The notes under the pieces: generated by a model
What the model was told of the DNA's origin: nothing
Database searches by the model: none
The model's input: the letters and a program-made list of their open reading frames with translations, nothing else
Assembly: GCF_009765735.1 (NCBI RefSeq)
Contig: NZ_LMUW01000049.1
Span: forward strand, 100,105 to 164,104
Direction: 5' to 3'
Origin: Xenophilus sp. L33
GTDB lineage: Bacteria; Pseudomonadota; Gammaproteobacteria; Burkholderiales; Burkholderiaceae_C
Length of the DNA: 64,000 nt
Shown here: positions 50,250-58,090 of the stretch, piece after piece
Numbering within the stretch: position 1 is the stretch's first letter
Layout of the letters: every line of letters starts with the position of its first letter
Program-made: the position numbers and the translations under genes

Positions 50250-51364
50250 GATGCCTTGGTGTTGATCGACACCGTCACCGACAGGCCAGGGCGCAGCACC
50301 AGCAGGTCGCCGTCGGCGCCATCCAGCGCGATGCGCACCGGCACGCGCTGCACGATCTTGGTGAAGTTGCCGGTCGCGTTCTCCGGCGGCAGGATGCTGA
50401 ACTGCGAGCCGGTCGCAGGCGCCAGGCTGACGACACGGCCGTGGAACGCCCTCCCCGGCATGACGTCCGCATGCACGTCCACGGCCTGGCCGACCTGCAG
50501 GCGCGCCAGCTGGTCTTCCTTGAAGTTCGCGTCGACCCACAACCCGTGCGCGGGCACCACCACCAGCAACTGGTTGCCGGCCGCCGAATAGGCGCCGACG
50601 CGCGCGCGGCGATTGCCGATGACGCCGTCGACCGGCGCGCGGAGCTCGGTGTACGAGAGGTTCAGTCGGGCGATCTCCAGGTCCGCCGTGGCCTGGGCCA
50701 GCGCCGCCTCGGCCTGGTGCTTCTGGCTGCCGATGACGTCCAGCTGGCGCTCGGCGGCCTGCACCACCGCGCCGGCCCGGAGCCTCGATGCCTGTGCGGT
50801 CAGCGAATCGGCCTGCGCGCGCTGCGCGCTCTCGGTCGAGACCGCGGAGCGGGTGGCGAGGTCCTGGTAGCGCGAATCGTCGAGCTTCGCGCGGGTCGCC
50901 TCGGCGTTCGCGGCAGAGACGCCGGCCGCTGCCTGCGCGATCACGCTGCGCTGCAGGGTCGCCGTGGCATCGAGGTTGGCGATCAGCGCCTGCGCGGCGG
51001 CGACGCTCGCCTGTGCCTTGTCGAGCGCGGCGCGGTAGTCGCGGTCGTCGATCTTCACCAGCAGGTCACCACGATGCACCGTCTGGTTGTCCGAGACCGC
51101 GATCGACTCGATGTAGCCGGCCACCTTCGAACCGATGACGGTGACGTCGCCGCCTACATAGGCATCGTCCGTGTCCTCGACGAAGCGGCCGGTGCGCCAC
51201 CAGTGCAGGCCATAGACGGCGAGTGCAGCCAACACGACCAGCGCGCCGATCCACTTGATCGAGCGACCGCGGGATGGCTTCGCGGGTGGAACTTCGGGGG
51301 GAGTTTCGACAGCCAATTTCGACGCCTCTTCATTGGGACGGCGCGATTGTATTATAGGCATCAT
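50246..51364 (-). CDS. emrA: EmrA/HlyD-type membrane fusion protein
   Basis: The protein has about 372 residues. A cytoplasmic N-terminus leads to one anchor helix (IKWIGALVVLAALAVYGLHWW). Lipoyl halves flank the hairpin: DDAYVGGDVTVIGSKVAGYI and LRAPVDGVIGNRRARVGAY. The long coiled coil between is rich in Ala and Gln. It links EmrB to the outer-membrane channel. The start is one of two adjacent ATGs at 51364 and 51361, with AAGG 4 or 7 bases upstream. The start codons lie inside an inverted repeat (51352-51368). Confidence 0.9.
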   Translation of the reverse strand: MMPIIQSRRPNEEASKLAVETPPEVPPAKPSRGRSIKWIGALVVLAALAVYGLHWWRTGRFVEDTDDAYVGGDVTVIGSKVAGYIESIAVSDNQTVHRGDLLVKIDDRDYRAALDKAQASVAAAQALIANLDATATLQRSVIAQAAAGVSAANAEATRAKLDDSRYQDLATRSAVSTESAQRAQADSLTAQASRLRAGAVVQAAERQLDVIGSQKHQAEAALAQATADLEIARLNLSYTELRAPVDGVIGNRRARVGAYSAAGNQLLVVVPAHGLWVDANFKEDQLARLQVGQAVDVHADVMPGRAFHGRVVSLAPATGSQFSILPPENATGNFTKIVQRVPVRIALDGADGDLLVLRPGLSVTVSINTKAS

Positions 51365-51368
51365 ATAA
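51352..51368. promoter_or_regulatory. Inverted repeat TTATA-N7-TATAA at the emrA start
   Basis: Five-base arms flank the tandem start codons of the emrA gene, about 50 bases from the divergent TetR start. This is the AT-richest spot of the pump locus. Bound TetR would block both ribosome access or transcription of the pump and its own promoter. Short arms make the call tentative. Confidence 0.35.
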
Positions 51369-51416
51369 CCTTGCCGAAGCACGGGCTAACCGCAGTCAGG
51401 GCCTAAGATGCGCACC

Positions 51417-52004
51417 ATGCGCTACGCCACCGATCGCAAAGAGCGAACCCACGAACAGATCCTGAGCACCGCCGCCGAGCTCTTCCGCCGCGACGGCGTG
51501 GTCGCCACCGGCGTGGCCGGCCTCATGAAGGAAGTCGGCCTCACGCAGGGTGGCTTCTACGCCCACTTCGAGTCGAAGGAAGCGCTGGTGCGCGAGGCGG
51601 TCGGCCGGGCATCGCTCGATGTCGCCGGCGCGATGGAACAGATCGCGCATGCCGCGGGCGGAGGCACCGCCGGGCTGTCAGCGGTCATCGATCGCTATCT
51701 GTCCAGGCGACACCTCGAACTGGCCGAGCGCGGGTGCGTGCTGGCTGCAGTCGGTGGCGAGCTCGCGCGCGAACCGGAGGCCACGCGCGAGGCGGTGCGC
51801 GAGGGGATCCACCGGTTGAGCGCCGTGATCGAAGCCGGCCTGCCCGCCGGCACCCGGCATCGCGCACGCGTCGCGCGATCAGTGTTCGCGTTGATGGTGG
51901 GGACGATGCAGATGGCGCGGTTGTGCGGGGATCCGGAGGATGGGGTCGCCGTGCTCGAGGAAGGGAAGGCGGCGGCGCGGGCGTTGAGCGGGATTGGCGG
52001 TTAG
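51417..52004 (+). CDS. TetR-family repressor, divergent from the pump operon
   Basis: The protein has 195 residues. The TetR HTH at about 10-55 is ERTHEQILSTAAELFRRDGVVATGVAGLMKEVGLTQGGFYAHFESKEALV, the AcrR/TetR_C_11-like type commonly found next to efflux genes. The ligand domain includes RYLSRRHLELAERGCVLAAVGGELARE. MRYATDRKERTH is the familiar start of this subgroup, so ATG 51417 is chosen over 51408. It probably represses emrA-emrB and the channel gene until a substrate drug binds. Confidence 0.9.
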   Translation: MRYATDRKERTHEQILSTAAELFRRDGVVATGVAGLMKEVGLTQGGFYAHFESKEALVREAVGRASLDVAGAMEQIAHAAGGGTAGLSAVIDRYLSRRHLELAERGCVLAAVGGELAREPEATREAVREGIHRLSAVIEAGLPAGTRHRARVARSVFALMVGTMQMARLCGDPEDGVAVLEEGKAAARALSGIGG

Positions 52005-52024
52005 CGACCGCGGCAGGGTGCAGC

Positions 52025-52774
52025 TCAGACCTGGGCCATCCCACCATCCACCGGCAGGTCGATGCCCGCAACGAAACTGCTTTCGTCCGAAGCCAGGAAC
52101 AGGGCTGCCGCGGCAACCTCATCGGCCTGGCCCATGCGGCCGAGCGGGATCACTGCAGAGAACGAAGCGCGCAGTGCGTCGGCGCCATACTTCGAATCAG
52201 CCTGGCTCTCGATGATGGGCGTGTCGATGGGGCCGGGACTCAGCGTGTTCACGCGAATGCCACGTTCCTTGAGTTCGATCGTCCAGGTACGAGCGAACGA
52301 ACGAACGGCTGCCTTGGTCGCGCTGTACGTGCCATAGCCGGGCATGCCCTTGACCGAAGCGATGGAAGCGGTCAAGACGATGGAGCCACCCCTGCTCATC
52401 AATGGCAAGGCCTTCTTGACAGTGAACAGCAGCCCCTTGGCATTGATGGCAAAGGTCTTGTCGAAGTGTTCCTCGGTCACATCGTCGATGGACTTGACGT
52501 CGACCACCCCGGAATTTGCGACCAGCACGTCGACGCGACCCTTGGTGTCCTTGACTGTCTTGTACAGGCGGTCGAGGTCCGCTGCGTGGGTCACGTCGCC
52601 CTGGACGGCAGTCATGTTGCTGCCGATGAGCTCGGCGGCCCTGTCGAGTTCGGATTGACGACGGCCGAAGATGAAGACGTACGCACCTTCCTTGACGAAG
52701 CGCTGTGCGGTTGCCAGGCCGATACCGCTGCTACCGCCGGTGATGACGGCCACCTTGCCGCTGAGCTTTGACAT
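52025..52774 (-). CDS. SDR-family oxidoreductase
   Basis: The protein has 249 residues. Cofactor motif TGGSSGIG is at about 12-19, then NSGVVD, catalytic Ser in TASIAS and Tyr/Lys in YGTYSATKAAV. The end IDLPVDGGMAQV is normal. The Gly/Arg pattern (IFGRRQSELD) suggests NADP preference. It lies downstream of the frameshifted LysR gene on the same strand, 117 bases away. LysR/SDR neighbours of this kind usually form a regulator-target pair, but the regulator is broken here. Confidence 0.9.
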   Translation of the reverse strand: MSKLSGKVAVITGGSSGIGLATAQRFVKEGAYVFIFGRRQSELDRAAELIGSNMTAVQGDVTHAADLDRLYKTVKDTKGRVDVLVANSGVVDVKSIDDVTEEHFDKTFAINAKGLLFTVKKALPLMSRGGSIVLTASIASVKGMPGYGTYSATKAAVRSFARTWTIELKERGIRVNTLSPGPIDTPIIESQADSKYGADALRASFSAVIPLGRMGQADEVAAAALFLASDESSFVAGIDLPVDGGMAQV

Positions 52775-52891
52775 GTTTTCGCTTTCGAGTGAATGAAGAG
52801 GTCCTCATTCTGAAAACTGTCATGGGCGATAAGAAGCAGGTAGCGGGCATACCGACTATCTCTGCAAGGAATGGCGGCGGAACGTCTGCCG

Positions 52892-53838
52892 CTACTTCAA
52901 CGATGCCTGCACGAAGTCGACGAAGGCTCTTGCCTTTGCGCTGGCTCGGCGTCCAGCCGGAAAGATGGCCCAGAGATCAATGCTCGGCAAATGCCATTCG
53001 GGCAGAAGCTGAACCACGCTTCCGTCGGCGAGTTCGGGTGCGAACATCCACTCGGACGCGACCGACAGTCCGAGCCCCGATAGAACCGCGGCCCTCACGC
53101 CTTCAGCCGCCGTCACGCGCAATCGACCGGAAAGAGTGACGGTGATGTCGTCGACCTCCTTGCGAAATCTCCAGGATCGACCGCCACCACCCTGGTCATA
53201 GACGATCGCCTGATGCGCCGACAGTGCGCTGGGTGAATCGGGCGTGCCAGCCCGAGCAAGATAGGCCGGGGTCGCGACGACGAGGCGACGAGAATGGCCG
53301 ACGCGTCGCGCAGTCAGGTTCGAATCGACCAGATCACCCATGCGCAGCGCGACATCGATTCCCTCGAGCAAGAGGTCCACATTCCTGTCGTCCAGCACCA
53401 CGTCGATGGACAGTCCCGGATTGCGCTCCAGAAACGCCGACAGATGAGGAATCACGTGCAAGCGCGCGAAGTCACCGCGGCGCATATCTTGAGCGTGCCT
53501 GTCAATGCCATCGCACTGCCGCGAGCCGCTTCATCGGCTTCCTCGGCTTCGTCGATGACTCTCCGCGCGTAGGCGTAGTAGTCACGTCCAGCGTCCGTGG
53601 GAGTGAGCTGACGATTCGCGCGCAGGAGCAGGCGAACACCCAGCTTGTCTTCCAGCTGCGCCACAGACTTCGATACCGCGGGCTGGCCAACGTCGAGTCG
53701 CCGTGCTGCCGCAGAGAAAGAGCCGGTCTCGACCACTGCAACGTAGGTTTCAAGCGCGGCGTATCGATCCAATTTCAGGTGCTCGCTGGTTCGTCGTGCA
53801 GATTCGTCTTCATGGGACGTGCAAGTCGACGGTGGCAA
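52892..53838 (-). pseudogene. LysR-family regulator, frameshifted near 53471
   Basis: The HTH part is intact (YAALETYVAVVETGSFSAAARRLDVGQPAVSKSVAQLED). The linker GTLKICAAVT then loses frame and stops early. The effector domain continues in the other frame: FARLHVIPHLSAFLERNPGLSIDVVLDDRNVDLLLEGIDVALRMG, and ends normally at 52892. One missing C in GTG-ACC-TTC restores a full-length protein of about 300 residues. It may be mutation or sequencing error. The start is uncertain: ATG 53838 gives extra residues, while a TTG at about 53772 would match the family start. Confidence 0.8.
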
Positions 53839-53839
53839 C

Positions 53840-54667
53840 TCACTGCACCACGAACGGCACCCCCGCCAACTCCGCCGGAAACACCGGCAACTTGCTTCCC
53901 ACCCACTTCACATTGATCTCATCGAGCTTGCCATTGGCCAGGTTGCGATCGATGAACGTGTTGAGCCAGGCATTGATCCCCGCCTCGCCCAGCCGGGTCG
54001 CCATGCCGTTGTACTGCCGCGTGAAGTCGAACTTCCTTTCGAACTCGGCGCCGGCAGGCGATCGCGCGAGGACCGGCGCGATCAGGTTGGTGCTCCCGAT
54101 GGCATCCACCTGGCCCGACACCAGTGCCTGGATCGGCACCGCGTCGTCCTCGAAGCGCATCAGCGTCGCGCTCGGCGGCAGGTTCTTGGTGAGTGCGACG
54201 TCCGCCGCGCTGCCGCGCGCCGTGCCGACCTTGAGCCCGGCCAGGTCGGCCCACGCCTTCACCGGGGCGCTCTTGCGTGCATAGATAACGCCGTCGAGCG
54301 CCGAGTAGGGCTTGGAGAACTGGACCGCCTTGGCGCGGTCCGGGTACATGCCGACCGCCGCCACCAGCACGTCGACCTTGCCGGTCGTGAGATAGCCGAT
54401 CCTGTTGCCGGCCGTCACCGGCACGAACTGGACCTTGACCCCCAGATCGCTCGCCATCAGCCTGGCGACGTCGATGTCGTAGCCGACGTTGTTGCCGGAC
54501 GCGTCGATCGAACCCCAGGGCGGGAAGTCCGCCTGCACGCCGACGTTGATCGTTCCTTTGTCCTTGATCGATTCGATCGTTTGCGCGGCCGCAGGCATTG
54601 CGCAAATGAAGCATGCGGCGAGGGCCATTGCGCCGACACATCGACCGAACTTTGCAAGCATGTTCAT
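53840..54667 (-). CDS. Amino-acid-type ABC transporter substrate-binding protein (family 3)
   Basis: The protein has 275 residues. Its signal peptide ends with AMPAAAQ. The mature part begins IESIKDKGTINVGVQADFPPWGSIDASGNNVGYDIDVARLMA, the family 3 (GlnH/HisJ) pattern. VGTARGSAADVALTKNLP and the closing INAWLNTFIDRNLANG stretch complete it. No permease or ATPase gene is adjacent, so it must work with an importer encoded elsewhere. Start choice among GTG 54676, ATG 54667 and ATG 54661 is uncertain, since none has a clear ribosome site. Confidence 0.88.
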   Translation of the reverse strand: MNMLAKFGRCVGAMALAACFICAMPAAAQTIESIKDKGTINVGVQADFPPWGSIDASGNNVGYDIDVARLMASDLGVKVQFVPVTAGNRIGYLTTGKVDVLVAAVGMYPDRAKAVQFSKPYSALDGVIYARKSAPVKAWADLAGLKVGTARGSAADVALTKNLPPSATLMRFEDDAVPIQALVSGQVDAIGSTNLIAPVLARSPAGAEFERKFDFTRQYNGMATRLGEAGINAWLNTFIDRNLANGKLDEINVKWVGSKLPVFPAELAGVPFVVQ

Positions 54668-54758
54668 GGGATTCACGCTGATGGGTTGAACGAACGTACA
54701 GCCACCGCGATGCGGCGACCGGGATCGAGCCTACCAGTCAGCGCGACCGCATGCCAGC

Positions 54759-55526
54759 CTAGATGAACATCCCGCCCGACCCCTCGATCCGCTGCGCATT
54801 CACCCAGCCGTTGCCGCGCGACAGCAACGCCGCGATCGCACCGCCGATGTCGTCCGGCAGTCCGACCCGCCCCAGCGCCGTCTGTGACGCGACGAAGGCG
54901 TTCAGCTGGGCGTTGTCGCGCACCGCGCCGCCGCCGAAATCGGTCTCGATTGCGCCGGGCGCGAAGGTGTTGACCGAGATGCGGCGCGGGCCGAGTTCCT
55001 TGGCCAGGTAGCGCGTCAGGACCTCGATGCCGCCCTTCATCGCCGCGTAGGCGGCGTAGCCCGGCAGGCTGAAGCGCGTGAGGCCGCTGGAGATGTTGAC
55101 GATGCGGCCGCCGTCGTTGATGAGCGGCAGCAGCTTCTGCGTGAGGAAGAAGCTGCCCTTGAGGTGGATGTCGACCATCGAGTCGAACTGTTCCTCGGTG
55201 GTGGCGTCGAAGGCCGCGTGCACGCCCGTGCCGGCGTTGTTGACGAGGTGGTCGAAGCGCTCGCGCTTCCAGCCTTGGGCGAGCGCGGCCTTCACGTCGG
55301 CCGCGAAGGCGTCGAAGCTCCTGCTGTCGGCCACGTCGAGGCGCAGCGCGACCGCGCGGCGCCCGAGTGCCTCGATCTCGCCGACGACCGCCTGGGCCTG
55401 CCCGGCGTTGGACAGGTAGGTCAGGACGATGTCGCTGCCGCTCTCGGCGAGCTTCAGCGCGGTGCTCCGGCCGAGGCCGCGGCTCGCGCCGGTGACGATG
55501 GCGATGGGGGTGTGGCTGTCGGTCAT
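54759..55526 (-). CDS. SDR-family oxidoreductase
   Basis: The protein has 255 residues. TGASRGLG at about 13-20 binds the cofactor, NNAGTG near 97 is the second motif, the catalytic Ser is in NISSGL and Tyr-x-x-x-Lys in YAAYAAMKGG. The end WVNAQRIEGSGGMFI is typical of the type annotated as 3-oxoacyl-ACP reductase-like. It is divergent from the LysR gene at 55632, separated by 105 bases, and is the likely target of that regulator. Confidence 0.9.
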   Translation of the reverse strand: MTDSHTPIAIVTGASRGLGRSTALKLAESGSDIVLTYLSNAGQAQAVVGEIEALGRRAVALRLDVADSRSFDAFAADVKAALAQGWKRERFDHLVNNAGTGVHAAFDATTEEQFDSMVDIHLKGSFFLTQKLLPLINDGGRIVNISSGLTRFSLPGYAAYAAMKGGIEVLTRYLAKELGPRRISVNTFAPGAIETDFGGGAVRDNAQLNAFVASQTALGRVGLPDDIGGAIAALLSRGNGWVNAQRIEGSGGMFI

Positions 55527-55631
55527 GTGGCTGCTCCGGTGGGTTTCGATGGACCGATTCTGGAGAGCGCACCAAGCTCGATAAAGTAGCCGCACCCGAC
55601 CGCACTGTTCAGCCCACCACAACAATCGCCC

Positions 55632-56513
55632 ATGGATCTCGCAGCGCTCACGATCTACGCCCGCGTCGCCGAGCTCGCGAGCTTCACGAAGGCCGCCGAG
55701 CAGCTCGGCCTGCCGAAGGCGCGCGTCTCGACCACCGTCCAGGCGCTCGAGGCCGAGCTGGGCACGCGGCTGCTGCAGCGCACGACCCGCAGCGTGCGGA
55801 TGACGCCCGACGGCGAGGCCTTCTACGAGCGCAGCAAGCTGCTGCTCACCGATCTCGACGAACTCTCCACGCTGTTCCAGCAGGTGCCGACCGCCTTGAG
55901 CGGCCGCCTCAGGGTCGACATGCCGACCGGCATGGCACGCGACGTGGTGATCCCGCGCCTCGGCCAGTTCCTCGCCGCACACCCGCACATCGACCTCGAA
56001 CTGAGCTCGACCGACCGCCAGGTCGACCTGGTGAGCGAAGGCTTCGACTGCGTGGTGCGGGTCGGGGTGCTGCACGATTCGGGGCTGATCGCGCGACAGA
56101 TCGGCCGCTACCCGATGGTCAACTACGCGAGCCCCGCCTACCTGCAAGCCCACGGCACGCCGCTCACGCTGGACGACCTCGATCGCCACCACCTGATCCA
56201 CTACGCCAGCACGATGGGCAACAAGTCGCCGGGGTGGGAATACTTCGACGGCACGCGACGGCGCTTCAAGCCGATGCGCGGTGCGATCACGGTCGACAAC
56301 GCGCAGTCCTACCAGGCCGCCTGCATCGCCGGGCTCGGCCTGATCCAGGTGCCGGCGATGGTGAACCCGCAAGGGCTCGTCGAGGTGCTGCCCGCCTTCG
56401 TCGCCGAGCCGATGCCGGTCTCCCTGCTCTACGCGCACCGCGCCGCGTCGAAGCGGCTGCAGGCCTGGATGGCGTGGCTCGCAGAGGTGCTGGCGCCGCG
56501 CCTCATCGATTGA
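55632..56513 (+). CDS. LysR-family transcriptional regulator
   Basis: The protein has 293 residues. The HTH at about 5-45 is LTIYARVAELASFTKAAEQLGLPKARVSTTVQALEAELG, with Lys-Ala-Arg in the recognition helix, as in the subgroup of small AaeR/DmlR-like regulators. The effector domain includes VDMPTGMARDVVIPRLGQFLAAHPHIDLELSSTDRQVDL. Regulators of this type commonly act on a divergent SDR gene, and such a gene lies at 54759-55526. No clear T-N11-A box was found in the 105-base gap. Confidence 0.9.
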   Translation: MDLAALTIYARVAELASFTKAAEQLGLPKARVSTTVQALEAELGTRLLQRTTRSVRMTPDGEAFYERSKLLLTDLDELSTLFQQVPTALSGRLRVDMPTGMARDVVIPRLGQFLAAHPHIDLELSSTDRQVDLVSEGFDCVVRVGVLHDSGLIARQIGRYPMVNYASPAYLQAHGTPLTLDDLDRHHLIHYASTMGNKSPGWEYFDGTRRRFKPMRGAITVDNAQSYQAACIAGLGLIQVPAMVNPQGLVEVLPAFVAEPMPVSLLYAHRAASKRLQAWMAWLAEVLAPRLID

Positions 56514-56516
56514 GGC

Positions 56517-57983
56517 TCAGCCGGCAGCCTCGGCCACTTCGTGCTCGACCTGCCGAAGCGCCAACCGCATCGTCAGCCCCACCGGCGCCATCGCCAGTTG
56601 CAGCAGCTCGCGCGGCTCCTCGCCGTCGACGGTGCCCACGTCCTGGATGTCGAAGCGGTTCAGCAGCACGGCCATCGCCATCTTCATCTCGATCAACGCC
56701 AGGTAGCGTCCGGGGCAGATGCGCGGGCCGCCGCCGAAGGGCATCGACAGGCGCTTGGCGGAGTTGGCCGCCTGGCCGGGTTGGCCGTCGGCCAGCCAGC
56801 GCTCGGGCTCGAAGCGGGCGGCGTCCTGCAGGAAATCTTCGCTCACCGAATCGCGGCGCATCAGCCCGATCACGATCATGCCGGTGGTGATCTGAACGTC
56901 GCCCAGCGTGGTGTCGCGCAGCGCCTGCATGCCGTTCTGCGGCGCCACCGGCTTCAGCCGCATGGTCTCGTGGGCGCAGGCTTCGAGGTAGTCGAGATCG
57001 GCGATCTGCTCGACCGTGGGCGGCTCGCCGTCGGCGCAGACGCGGCGCACCTCGGCGGTGGCCCGGGCCAGCGCCTCGGGGTTCTTCCAGAGCAGGTAGA
57101 TCATCCAGGCCACCGTGTTGGCGGTGGTGTCCTCGCCGGCCAGCAGCAGGGTCAGCACGTTGCCGGCCACCTGCTTGTCGTCCATGCCGCTGTCGGGCTC
57201 GTCGGCCGCGACCAGCATCGCCTCCAGCAGGTTGGACGGATGCTCCCGCAGCGCCGGATTCGCGGCCAGCCTCTGCCGGCCCTGCGCGATGAAGCCGTCG
57301 ACCGCCGCGTTCACCTCGCCGACGCTGTGCGCCAGTGCACGATCGTCGGCCGACCTGAACCAGCGCCAGGTCGGCAGCGGCGCGAAGAGCCGCTTGAAGA
57401 GCGCCGGGAAGATGCGGTTGAGGTGCTTCTGGATCACCTCCTCGTCGCTCTGCAGCGTGTTGACGTCGGCGCCAAAGGCCAGCCCCGCGATCGCATCGAC
57501 CGTGAAGCGCATCAGGTCCGCCTGCAGGTCGATGGTGCTACCCTTTCGCGCCGCCTCCTCCCAGCGCCCGACCAGCCGCCGCGCGACCCGCTGCAGCGAC
57601 GGGTGGTAGCGCTTCACGCTGCCAGGATCGAAGCCCGCCATGACCATGCGGCGCTGGCGCCGCCAGGTGTCGCCGTTGGCGCCGAAGACGCCGGTGCTGA
57701 AGCCCAGCTCGGTCCAGATCTGCTCGAAGCGGGTGGTGCGCCGGAAGCCGTCGGGGCGGTCGCGCAGGATCTGCGCGACCAGCTCGTGGTCGCCGACCAC
57801 GACGATGCGGCGTGGACCGAGCCGCAGCCGGAAGAACGGACCGTAGGTCTTGCACCACTGCTCCAGCTGCAGGTGCAGGCGGCCCGACTCGACCTGCAGC
57901 AGGTTGCCGAAGACCGGCACCCCGCGCGGGCCGGGCAGTTCTTCGAAGCGGCGCAGGCGGGTTTCCGCAGCGGGTGTGTTCAT
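56517..57983 (-). CDS. Cytochrome P450
   Basis: The protein has 488 residues, long for a bacterial P450 and similar in length to CYP102-heme-domain or eukaryote-like types. The oxygen-activation motif AGEDTT is at 282-287, ExxR is ETMR (339-342), and the heme-binding stretch FGGGPRICPG puts the Cys ligand at 423. It starts LPGPRGVPVFGNLLQ, the usual Pro-rich hinge, but without an N-terminal membrane anchor, so it is soluble. No ferredoxin or reductase gene is adjacent. A fatty-acid or hydrocarbon substrate is plausible, not shown. Confidence 0.93.
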   Translation of the reverse strand: MNTPAAETRLRRFEELPGPRGVPVFGNLLQVESGRLHLQLEQWCKTYGPFFRLRLGPRRIVVVGDHELVAQILRDRPDGFRRTTRFEQIWTELGFSTGVFGANGDTWRRQRRMVMAGFDPGSVKRYHPSLQRVARRLVGRWEEAARKGSTIDLQADLMRFTVDAIAGLAFGADVNTLQSDEEVIQKHLNRIFPALFKRLFAPLPTWRWFRSADDRALAHSVGEVNAAVDGFIAQGRQRLAANPALREHPSNLLEAMLVAADEPDSGMDDKQVAGNVLTLLLAGEDTTANTVAWMIYLLWKNPEALARATAEVRRVCADGEPPTVEQIADLDYLEACAHETMRLKPVAPQNGMQALRDTTLGDVQITTGMIVIGLMRRDSVSEDFLQDAARFEPERWLADGQPGQAANSAKRLSMPFGGGPRICPGRYLALIEMKMAMAVLLNRFDIQDVGTVDGEEPRELLQLAMAPVGLTMRLALRQVEHEVAEAAG

Positions 57984-58090
57984 GGGGCTGGCCGCGGTGG
58001 CGTGCGGCGCGCGAAGTGGAAGTCGGGCGATCCTGCCACGGCCGCCTCCGCTTCGCCACCCTCGAATGAACGAGCGCGCGACCGCAGCGC

